Positions 1-5,400 of a DNA stretch of 5,400 nucleotides are shown here, piece by piece. Under the pieces are notes generated by a model. It did not search any database. It was given only the letters and a program-made list of their open reading frames with translations, and was not told the DNA's origin. Source of the DNA: Bacteroidia bacterium (GTDB lineage Bacteria; Bacteroidota; Bacteroidia; Bacteroidales; BM520); NCBI GenBank assembly GCA_009930445.1, contig RZYD01000178.1, positions 1-5,400 on the forward strand. Reading direction: 5' to 3'. The stretch's first letter is position 1, and the number at the start of each line of letters is the position of its first letter. The position numbers and the translations under genes were made by a program.

Positions 1-32
1 AGTTCGGCGGACAGGATTTTGGATGCGGTCAT
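1..32 (-). CDS. IS256-family transposase, N-terminal fragment (runs off the left edge)
   Basis: Only ten codons and part of an eleventh are visible, reading MTASKILSAE. The start is well supported: AAGGAGAG at positions 43-36 (- strand) lies five bases from the ATG at 32, counting from the AAGGAG core. The identification comes from position, not from the peptide: the ATG sits about 65 bases inside an IS256-type terminal repeat and points into the element, where the DDE transposase of this family is encoded. The full protein would be roughly 400 residues and would catalyse transposition of the element through the terminal repeats. Whether it is intact cannot be told from this window. Confidence 0.6.
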   Translation of the reverse strand, partial: MTASKILSAE

Positions 33-98
33 TGTCTCTCCTTGGCTGGATGTGGGCTTATCAAAAATGACCGTTTACACAAAATCCCGTACACCCTC
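1..98 (-). mobile_element. Left end of an IS256-family insertion sequence (partial)
   Basis: Read on the - strand from position 98 inward, the sequence begins GAGGGTGTAC, then a GGGA-T-rich stretch ending in TTTTGTGTAAAC at about 73. A GAGGGTGT start with TTTTGTGTAAA some 15-20 bases in is the hallmark of IS256-family terminal inverted repeats (recognised from memory). About 40 bases further in are a ribosome binding site and an ATG, the spacing expected for the transposase of such an element. The outer boundary is placed at 98 by the usual first base of the repeat and could be off by two or three bases. The other end is outside the window, so the target duplication (normally 8-9 bp) cannot be checked. 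Confidence 0.72.
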
Positions 99-181
99 AC
101 GAAGGACCGTATTCTCCAACTATTAGGCCGTATAACCGGCTAATTCCTCATACCATTGATGTTGACGGCAGATGTTTTTCC

Positions 182-1900
182 TTGCGTTCGCGTTATTATA
201 GAATGAACTTTGACGGTTCATATTCAGGGGCAATATTTCAATGGTTTGATAATGAGGATTACATAGAGCTTCCCCTTTTCTATTTTGATATTAATCCTGT
301 TGTTTTTTTTGATCTATTTTTGTCACCTGTATCTACTTTTCAGTATTTTAATCATTATGATTTAATTTTTAATAATAACAAGGCTACAATTATTTTGTGC
401 GATAATTTTGTCTTGTCTGAAAAAATTAATATAATAATTTCAGAATCTAAAAGAGTTGATTATTCAGTATTTGTTGCAATTTCATTTGAATATAATGGTA
501 AGTCTTCTTTGGAAAATTGTATTGATGTTTTGCATGATAGAGATGTTGTTTATATTCCGAATGCATCTAATAAAAGTTTTTCTAATTTACAATTCATCGA
601 AAAAGTTAAGGAAGTTGCTTCTTCTTTTAGAATTCAAAAAAAATTAATTTTTTTTGACGATGCCTCAAGTAAGCCGAGTTTATTGCCAGAGTTTGACTTC
701 TTGGCAACATATTTTGTTAATTCTGCAGTTAAAATAGATGAGCATGGTTCTGGTATTGTTTTTGACATAGTAAAATTTTCAGTTTTGTATGAAGAGTATC
801 TCGATTGGTGTCGGTATGTTGGTTTACTTAATGATGTAGTCGCATTTGATGAAATTTCTTTTTTAGAACTTGATAAGATTAGTCGTTCTTTTGATATTGA
901 TAATCTGCGTCCGTGTTTTGAGTCTTTGTTTTCATACCCAAATATTACATTGTTATATGGGTTGCAGCGATCTTCAAAATCTATTTTTTTGTTGACTATT
1001 TTGTATGCGATTTCTGCTGGATTTGATGTTTTTGATTTGAACGTATTTAATTCTAAGCGAGTTTTGCTTATTGATTTTTTTGCGAATTCAGATTCTTTTA
1101 TTAATAGATTGTACTCGATTCATTTGCCCTACTTAAAGAATAAACCTTTGTGTTCAAATTTTTATTCAATATTAATGAGTGATGTGAAATTTGCAGAAAA
1201 ATTTGATTTTCTATCTGCAAAGTTTCAAAAATTTATAGAAAAACATGTTGTTGAGTCTAGATGTGAAATTATCGCATTTGATAACTTTCCATTCACATCC
1301 GAGCAAGGTGATTATTTTGTTAAGGATTTTGGTAAAATATTTGAGTGGTTGAGATACATTCAAAATAAATATAGTATTGGAATCTGTATTTCTTATGAAC
1401 AATCATCAGGGAGAGACATCTTTTTAAATCAACTTGCTGATTATAAATTTTCAAATATAATTAAAATCAATCAACATAAATCTTTTGATTTTGAAAATTC
1501 ACATCCCAGTATTAATCAAGGGTCTCTAGAAAATACTATATCTGTCCAGTACGAATATATTTCAAATTATATGTCTCTAAACAAAACGGAGGCTTGTTTT
1601 TGTAAGCCACATGCAAATAATTTGGTTGATTCAAAATGGATCAAGTTGCAAAATAAATTAACAAAAAATGATTTTGTTATTGATAAAAAATCAAAACATT
1701 CTTCATATGAAACAATTGTTCTTAAATACATGAAGGATAATAAAAATAGAGATTTTTTCTTGAGAGATGAAATTGATAAACTATTAAATAAAAAACCTGG
1801 GACTTCGAGAATTGTTTTGAACAATTTAATTAACAAAGAGCTTGTTAGAAAAATTGGTAGCAATCCACGTTCTATAAAATATGAATACATCGGGCCATAA
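182..1900 (+). CDS. Diverged Toprim-like / RecA-like (RepA, AAA_25-type) ATPase with C-terminal winged helix, probably 5'-truncated
   Basis: 572 residues from TTG 182; an in-frame ATG lies at 203. Neither start has a visible Shine-Dalgarno site, and the frame stays open upstream to 71, inside the IS end, so the true N-terminus was probably cut off. Residues about 60-150 match the pattern of a Toprim domain of plasmid and phage primase-helicases: a beta strand ATIILCDN (68-75), then RDVVYIPNASN (120-130) where relatives have GRDVVIWPDADEPG. The acidic DxD is thus replaced by N127-A-S-N130. Residues about 245-430 look like a RecA/RepA-type ATPase: Walker A-like GLQRSSKS (260-267, Ser in place of the usual Gly before Lys266), strand RVLLIDFF (293-300), Walker B-like IIAFDNF (363-369, Asp367), and a sensor-like strand GICISYEQSSG (400-410). 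Residues 508-570 resemble a winged helix-turn-helix for DNA binding. Codon use is extremely AT-rich, unlike all later genes, which suggests transfer. A replication helicase or regulator is the best guess; both catalytic signatures look weakened. Family level is moderate confidence, function low. Confidence 0.6.
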   Translation: MRSRYYRMNFDGSYSGAIFQWFDNEDYIELPLFYFDINPVVFFDLFLSPVSTFQYFNHYDLIFNNNKATIILCDNFVLSEKINIIISESKRVDYSVFVAISFEYNGKSSLENCIDVLHDRDVVYIPNASNKSFSNLQFIEKVKEVASSFRIQKKLIFFDDASSKPSLLPEFDFLATYFVNSAVKIDEHGSGIVFDIVKFSVLYEEYLDWCRYVGLLNDVVAFDEISFLELDKISRSFDIDNLRPCFESLFSYPNITLLYGLQRSSKSIFLLTILYAISAGFDVFDLNVFNSKRVLLIDFFANSDSFINRLYSIHLPYLKNKPLCSNFYSILMSDVKFAEKFDFLSAKFQKFIEKHVVESRCEIIAFDNFPFTSEQGDYFVKDFGKIFEWLRYIQNKYSIGICISYEQSSGRDIFLNQLADYKFSNIIKINQHKSFDFENSHPSINQGSLENTISVQYEYISNYMSLNKTEACFCKPHANNLVDSKWIKLQNKLTKNDFVIDKKSKHSSYETIVLKYMKDNKNRDFFLRDEIDKLLNKKPGTSRIVLNNLINKELVRKIGSNPRSIKYEYIGP

Positions 1901-2240
1901 TTTTCGTGGTGTTGTATATTTTTTTAGAATATTTATGTCGATATGCGATTTTTTGTAAAATGAAGTTCTCATCAGGCTTTCAGTACTATTGACAATTTTT
2001 CAGGCAGTTTGGCTACTCTTCACTCATGGATATGCTGTTTGCACACCTCGATTTATCTTTTCCTTGGTCTTGTCTTCATGTCGACATAGAAAGTTATAAC
2101 CATCCTCTTGTTATGGGGCATGTTCAATCCTAACTTATTTTGCAGATTGGTTCAGATAGCTGGATGTCATACATTCACTTTTATTGGGTGATTGTCTTGT
2201 TAATCTTCTGCGATGTCTTACGCCTAATATTCTTGACACC

Positions 2241-2297
2241 CTTGCAAAGCTGAGGCTTATCAAAGCTGCTACAATAAAATGCGCAGCTTATTGCAAG
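2241..2297. repeat. Nested inverted and direct repeats in the leader of the NERD gene
   Basis: Two perfect 7-bp inverted pairs are nested: outer CTTGCAA (2241-2247) with TTGCAAG (2291-2297), and inner AAGCTGC (2263-2269) with GCAGCTT (2283-2289). The octamer CAAAGCTG also occurs twice in direct orientation, at 2245-2252 and 2261-2268, sixteen bases apart. Put differently, a CTT-(2-5 nt)-AAGCTG-like unit appears at 2241-2252, at 2256-2268 and reversed at 2297-2284. The array sits between a TTGACA box and the ribosome binding site at 2310. It could be an operator for a repressor or a hairpin in the 5' leader of the mRNA. The repeats are directly seen; any regulatory role is inference. Confidence 0.55.
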
Positions 2298-2309
2298 TCT
2301 ACAAGGCGC

Positions 2310-2318
2310 AGGGGGTGA
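2310..2318 (+). promoter_or_regulatory. Strong ribosome binding site of the NERD gene
   Basis: AGGGGGTGA differs at one position from the ideal AGGAGGTGA and lies seven bases before ATG 2326. This fixes the start at 2326 rather than at the in-frame ATG at 2368, which has no comparable site. Confidence 0.75.
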
Positions 2319-2325
2319 GAAGGGA

Positions 2326-3909
2326 ATGGCTCAAGTTTTCGGATCAGCTGGAAGAAGTGCTTTTGCCATGGGGGACTCTCGGTATAAGGGCATGCTTTCC
2401 CGCTTTGTCCTGCCTATGCTTTCCTTTTCGTTACTGATCCCTGTTGGATATTACCTCTTGACACGCGGTCACCTCTTTTGGGGTGCCGTGGTCGCTGTCA
2501 TCTATGTCATCTCCATCAAATCACTCGAAGAAGCCGGACTTAAGCTCAAGAAGCGTATCACCGACGCCGATACTGGAGCTAAAGCCGAGCAAGCTGTCGC
2601 CGAGGCCTTGCTGGAACTTCCCGATGAATACTACGTGTTCCATGACCTCGAATTTGCAGGTTTTAACATTGATCATGTTGTACTCGGTCCTAACGGCATT
2701 TTCTTGGTGGAGACCAAAAGCCAAAAAGGGAATATCACTCAGGAAAACGACGTCCTGCTCAGAAATGGCCGCAAATTCTTCAAGGATTTTTTGAAGCAAT
2801 GCTGGCGCCAAGCTTACTCTCTCCAAGATCACTTGGGTGCATTCGAACTTCAAGGGCAAACCATAAAACCGATCCTTTGCTTCGCACGAGGGTTTGTTGA
2901 AATTCGAGGGCCGGTACGAGGCTTGGCCGTGCTCAATGTAGGCTACCTGCGGCCGTATATCCTTTCCCAACGCGGGAGTCTTCCGGCCCAGGCGAGGGAT
3001 CAAATCATCCCCCTTCTGGCCGTTGCGTTGTCCGACCAGGCAGCACAACCCAGCCCAATGGTCCCTCAGTCCCAGACCGGCGGCATTGTCTGTCCGAAAT
3101 GCTTTCATGAGCGCAAACAAAACGATGATCTGCACTTCAGCGCAGGCGAATGCCCGAAATGCGGCGTCATTTACGCCCATGTTCAGACGAATTCACTTCA
3201 CGACAGCACGTGTGCCCAGGCAGCAGCCCCCAAAAGCTTAGCCGCGACACTGCAGTCCCTTCTTTCCGGCCAGAATTCGCAGCACAAAAAACCGACAACC
3301 CAACAAATTCAATGGCCGGTCCTGGCGCTCAAATTAGCAGCATGCGCCTTGGCCGCAGTTCTTCTGACAGGTGCGTACAAAACCATGCAGGCCACCGTGG
3401 CCAGCATTTTCAGCCCACCACAAACGCAAACCAAGCAGCCCCCTGAAACGCCTACCCCAAATAAGCCGTATCCGATTCACCCCGTAGCATTTCCACTGAC
3501 GCACGCGGTTTCGTCGGATAATTCTGCAAAGGCGATCACTTTCGTCTTTGAGGAAGATCAAGGCCAGAATGTCATCCTGCTTTTTTTCGACACCAAGGCC
3601 AAGACCCTCGCCTTGCGGGCCTGCGTTCGCGCGAACGAAAAATTGACCACGACACTCCCCCGCGTCGACTTGGGCTACGTCATCGTAACTGGCCCGGTCT
3701 GGCAGGGATACGAAGACTTGTTCGGCCCAGTATCAGAATCGAAGAAAGCCCTTATTGCCTTGAGTTCTCAAACGAAAGCGGGCAACGTCACGTCCATTCA
3801 AGCGACATCAAGCATGTTCGTTCAGAAGGGAGCCCAGAGCCCCCTTCCTGAAGCGAAAGCGTGGATTAATGCGGCCTTCAAGAATGCTGGCGGCTTCATG
3901 AAAATGTAG
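2326..3909 (+). CDS. Membrane-anchored NERD-domain (nuclease-related) protein with zinc ribbon
   Basis: 527 residues. Two hydrophobic segments (about 27-45 and 50-64) precede a basic stretch, then a NERD domain from about 84 to 200: GAKAEQAVAEAL (84-95), FNIDHVVLGPNGIFLVETKS (113-132). Asp116, Glu129 and Lys131 give the D...ExK pattern of the restriction-endonuclease-like fold, so DNA cleavage is plausible. A zinc ribbon follows, with Cys256/Cys259 and Cys276/Cys279 in two CPKC motifs ending in GVIYA. A third membrane segment spans about 330-351, then a Pro/Thr/Gln-rich linker (363-385) and a C-terminal domain. There, VTGPVWQGYEDLFGP (454-468) recalls a small beta domain with a GxxWxGxxxLFGP motif seen after zinc ribbons in other bacterial proteins. 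Basic residues flanking the membrane segments place NERD and zinc ribbon in the cytoplasm and the C-terminus in the periplasm. It lies 90 bp upstream of brxF on the same strand, which suggests but does not prove a defence role. The NERD call is confident; the substrate and the C-terminal domain are not. Confidence 0.88.
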   Translation: MAQVFGSAGRSAFAMGDSRYKGMLSRFVLPMLSFSLLIPVGYYLLTRGHLFWGAVVAVIYVISIKSLEEAGLKLKKRITDADTGAKAEQAVAEALLELPDEYYVFHDLEFAGFNIDHVVLGPNGIFLVETKSQKGNITQENDVLLRNGRKFFKDFLKQCWRQAYSLQDHLGAFELQGQTIKPILCFARGFVEIRGPVRGLAVLNVGYLRPYILSQRGSLPAQARDQIIPLLAVALSDQAAQPSPMVPQSQTGGIVCPKCFHERKQNDDLHFSAGECPKCGVIYAHVQTNSLHDSTCAQAAAPKSLAATLQSLLSGQNSQHKKPTTQQIQWPVLALKLAACALAAVLLTGAYKTMQATVASIFSPPQTQTKQPPETPTPNKPYPIHPVAFPLTHAVSSDNSAKAITFVFEEDQGQNVILLFFDTKAKTLALRACVRANEKLTTTLPRVDLGYVIVTGPVWQGYEDLFGPVSESKKALIALSSQTKAGNVTSIQATSSMFVQKGAQSPLPEAKAWINAAFKNAGGFMKM

Positions 3910-3989
3910 ATCTGTCAGAGTTTTTTCTATTCGCGGCGATGATTCTGTGAAGTTCAGCCTAGCAATGTTTTTTTGGCTGCCAACAAAAT

Positions 3990-3994
3990 AAGGA
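3990..3994 (+). promoter_or_regulatory. Ribosome binding site that decides the brxF start
   Basis: AAGGA lies five bases before ATG 4000. The alternative in-frame ATG at 3994 overlaps this motif and has nothing suitable upstream, and the TTG at 3973 has no site either, so 4000 is preferred. The 90-bp gap (3910-3999) between the NERD gene and brxF shows no convincing terminator or promoter. Confidence 0.6.
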
Positions 3995-3999
3995 TGGCT

Positions 4000-4515
4000 A
4001 TGTCCGGAGCAATTCAAAGCAAGATTAAAACCTCTTTGGTGACTGCTGATAGCCTTTATCACCGCTTGGTGTTGGTGGTTGGGGAAAATAAATCAGGCAA
4101 ATCAGCTGTTCTCAGAGATGTTGCAAATAAATTTAATATGCCAGTAACCAATGTCAATTTGGAAATTTCAGCTCTGTTACTCGATCTCACAAATAAACAA
4201 CGCTCGCTACGCCTTCCTGGATTGCTCGGGGAGATTTTAAATAATGCGCATCCTTTTGTGATTCTGGATAACATCGAGATACTTTTCGACAAAGATCTTA
4301 AGCAGGATCCTTTGAGAATTTTGCAAGGCATATCCAGAAACCACAGTGTGATTGCATCATGGGGTGGTTATTTCTCGAATGGTCGTCTTCAATATGCCGA
4401 GCCAGGTCATTCGGAGTATCGAAATTACGAGTCAGTAGGCGCATTGATCGTCACCATGGACGGATGGGCTACGATTGATTCCGAAAATATCAATGAAGAG
4501 GCAGGACAAGCATGA
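4000..4515 (+). CDS. brxF: BREX type 3 P-loop protein BrxF
   Basis: 171 residues from ATG 4000. This is a small P-loop NTPase: strand HRLVLVVG leading into Walker A GENKSGKS (28-35, Lys34, Ser35), Walker B FVILDNIEILF (86-96, Asp90, with Glu93 nearby), and a sensor-like strand SVIASWGG (116-123). No other domain or membrane segment is seen. Size, motif layout and above all its position directly ahead of a BrxC/PglY gene match BrxF, which opens the type 3 BREX operon and defines that subtype. BREX blocks phage replication and marks self DNA by methylation; the molecular role of BrxF in it is not established to my knowledge. Its stop overlaps the brxC start (ATGA at 4512-4515), indicating translational coupling. 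Base composition is lower in GC than its neighbours (33 of 100 bases G+C at 4101-4200, against 55 at 5001-5100 in brxC). Confidence 0.83.
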   Translation: MSGAIQSKIKTSLVTADSLYHRLVLVVGENKSGKSAVLRDVANKFNMPVTNVNLEISALLLDLTNKQRSLRLPGLLGEILNNAHPFVILDNIEILFDKDLKQDPLRILQGISRNHSVIASWGGYFSNGRLQYAEPGHSEYRNYESVGALIVTMDGWATIDSENINEEAGQA

Positions 4516-5400
4516 AGTACGGAGACCTTATCAAATTCGACCCGATTGAGTCGGTCGTTCAGTTGCGTGACGCGGATAAATCGAGTGCTGCGCAGCACCT
4601 TGTGAACAGCTATGTCATTTCAGATGAAATGGCGGAACGGCTCACTCAGCTTGTCATTCCTCAAATGCAGTTTGACCAGCCGGTTGACAACAAAGGCCTT
4701 CTGGTCGTCGGCAACTATGGCACCGGTAAGTCGCACTTGATGTCGGTGGTTTCAAGTCTAGCCTCAGATGCCTCTTTGCTGGAAGGGTTGAAGAACGATG
4801 GTGTCCGCGATGCAGCCGCTCAGATCGCGGGGCGCTTCAAGGTTATCCGTATCGAGATAGGTGCCACCACAATGTCTCTGCGTGATATCTTGGTGGCGGA
4901 ACTGGAGGAGTATCTTGAAAAGATCGGCGTGGAGTTCGTGTTTCCCGAAGCGGGCGCCATCACCAGCCACAAGAGACCCTTCGAAGACATGATGGACAAG
5001 TTCCGCGAAGTGTATCCCGACCACGGCTTGCTTTTAGTGGTTGATGAGCTGCTCGACTACCTGCGTACCCGCAAGGATCAGGAGCTGATTCTCGACCTCA
5101 ACTTCCTCCGCGAGGTCGGCGAAGTTTGCAAGGACCTGCGATTCCGCTTCATGGCTGGCGTTCAGGAAGCCATTTTTGACAGCCCGCGTTTCGCCTTTGT
5201 CGCTGATAGCATCCGAAGGGTGAAAGATCGCTTCGAGCAGATCCTCATTGCACGCAACGACGTGAAATTTGTGGTGGCCGAGCGTTTGCTTAAGAAGACC
5301 ACTGAGCAGCAAGCCAAGATCCGTGATTACTTGATGCCTTTTGCAAAATACTACGGCGGACTTAACGAGCGAATGGACGAGTTCGTCCGACTCTTCCCTG
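4512..5400 (+). CDS. brxC: BREX type 3 ATPase BrxC/PglY (DUF6079-like), N-terminal part, runs off the right edge
   Basis: 296 codons are visible and the frame is open to the window end. ATG 4512 overlaps the brxF stop and has AGGA (4503-4506) five bases upstream. The protein opens MKYGDLIKFDPIESVVQLRD, followed by a canonical Walker A GNYGTGKS (67-74, Lys73, Ser74) and a Walker B LLLVVDEL (173-180, Asp178, Glu179). A stretch around RFRFMAGVQEAIFDSPRFAF (210-229) has the look of the following AAA+ sensor strand region. This arrangement is typical of BrxC/PglY, a very large (usually over 1,000 residues) AAA+-like ATPase that is a core, conserved component of all main BREX types; this variant is the one paired with BrxF in type 3. 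It is cytoplasmic and presumably works in a complex with the PglX methyltransferase and PglZ, encoded downstream in known operons. Nothing appears broken in the visible part. Confidence 0.87.
   Translation, partial: MKYGDLIKFDPIESVVQLRDADKSSAAQHLVNSYVISDEMAERLTQLVIPQMQFDQPVDNKGLLVVGNYGTGKSHLMSVVSSLASDASLLEGLKNDGVRDAAAQIAGRFKVIRIEIGATTMSLRDILVAELEEYLEKIGVEFVFPEAGAITSHKRPFEDMMDKFREVYPDHGLLLVVDELLDYLRTRKDQELILDLNFLREVGEVCKDLRFRFMAGVQEAIFDSPRFAFVADSIRRVKDRFEQILIARNDVKFVVAERLLKKTTEQQAKIRDYLMPFAKYYGGLNERMDEFVRLFP

Larger units (their letters stand above)
1901..2325 (+). other. Gene-poor 425-bp stretch ahead of the NERD gene
   Basis: No reading frame here has both reasonable length and a ribosome binding site. 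The longest candidate, ATG 2026 to TAA 2133 (35 codons), lacks a Shine-Dalgarno site and resembles nothing I recognise. No clear hairpin-plus-T-run terminator follows the gene ending at 1900, although T-runs occur near 1919-1925 and 1949-1955. A 10-bp palindrome ATGTCGACAT lies at 2078-2087, with a near copy ATGTCGATAT at 1935-1944. A TTGACA box at 2233-2238 could be a -35 element, but nothing resembling TATAAT sits 16-18 bases downstream; TACAAT at 2270-2275 is too far away. The right end (2241-2297) carries the repeats listed separately. The promoter of the NERD gene probably lies in the last 100 bases, but I cannot place it. Confidence 0.6.

Noticed and set aside
1567..1890. 107-codon open frame on the - strand within the AT-rich ATPase gene
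   Set aside because: It is antisense to the winged-helix region and is explained by low-stop codon use on the opposite strand; no motif or ribosome binding site supports it.
2026..2133. 35-codon open frame in the gene-poor stretch
   Set aside because: There is no Shine-Dalgarno site and no recognisable similarity, and a frame of this length is expected by chance.
2233..2275. Sigma-70 promoter made of TTGACA (2233-2238) and TACAAT (2270-2275)
   Set aside because: The two boxes are 31 bases apart, far beyond the usual 16-18, and neither has a good partner at proper spacing.
2521..3180. 219-codon open frame on the - strand inside the NERD gene
   Set aside because: It lies wholly within a gene with clear domain motifs on the + strand, lacks recognisable motifs, and is a typical antisense open frame of GC-rich coding DNA.
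3911..3980. Terminator between the NERD gene and brxF
   Set aside because: TCTG-t-CAGA before a T-run (3911-3926) has too small a loop to fold, and CAGCC/GGCTG (3955-3959 and 3975-3979) has its T-run inside the loop rather than after the stem.
2326..5400. DISARM, or another BREX type, instead of BREX type 3
   Set aside because: No DISARM helicase or DUF1998 gene is seen. A small P-loop protein overlapping a BrxC/PglY start fits the brxF-brxC order of type 3; type 1 would start with brxA and brxB.

Overview
The window reads as the junction between a mobile, horizontally acquired stretch and the start of a phage-defence locus, most likely from a Gram-negative bacterium. The tandem-CxxC zinc ribbon ending in GVIYA and the mixed 55-60% GC coding style are reminiscent of sulfate-reducing or other (delta)proteobacteria, but this host guess is weak. 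All substantial genes lie on the + strand; only the IS fragment at the left edge is on the - strand.

Layout. Positions 1-98 are the left end of an IS256-family insertion sequence: a terminal inverted repeat, a Shine-Dalgarno site and the first codons of a transposase that leaves the window to the left. It abuts a very AT-rich gene (182-1900) for a diverged replication/helicase-type protein with a Toprim-like N-terminal region, a RecA/RepA-like ATPase core with a degenerate Walker A, and a C-terminal winged helix. Its reading frame stays open upstream into the IS end with no conventional start, so the IS probably removed its original 5' end. Positions 1901-2325 hold no convincing gene, but end in a cluster of related direct and inverted repeats just before a strong ribosome binding site.

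Positions 2326-3909 encode a membrane-anchored NERD-domain (nuclease-related) protein with a zinc ribbon, a third membrane segment and a probably periplasmic C-terminal domain. After 90 bp comes brxF (4000-4515), overlapping by four bases the start of brxC/pglY (4512 to beyond the right edge). BrxF followed by this BrxC type is the signature of a type 3 BREX phage-exclusion system; methyltransferase pglXI, helicase brxHII, phosphatase-like pglZ and brxA would be expected further right.

How they fit: brxF and brxC are translationally coupled P-loop ATPases of one operon. The NERD protein is co-directional and immediately upstream, so it may be an accessory defence factor, but it has its own repeat-rich leader and may be a separate unit. 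The AT-rich ATPase gene looks like unrelated cargo or a relic of a plasmid, phage or satellite.
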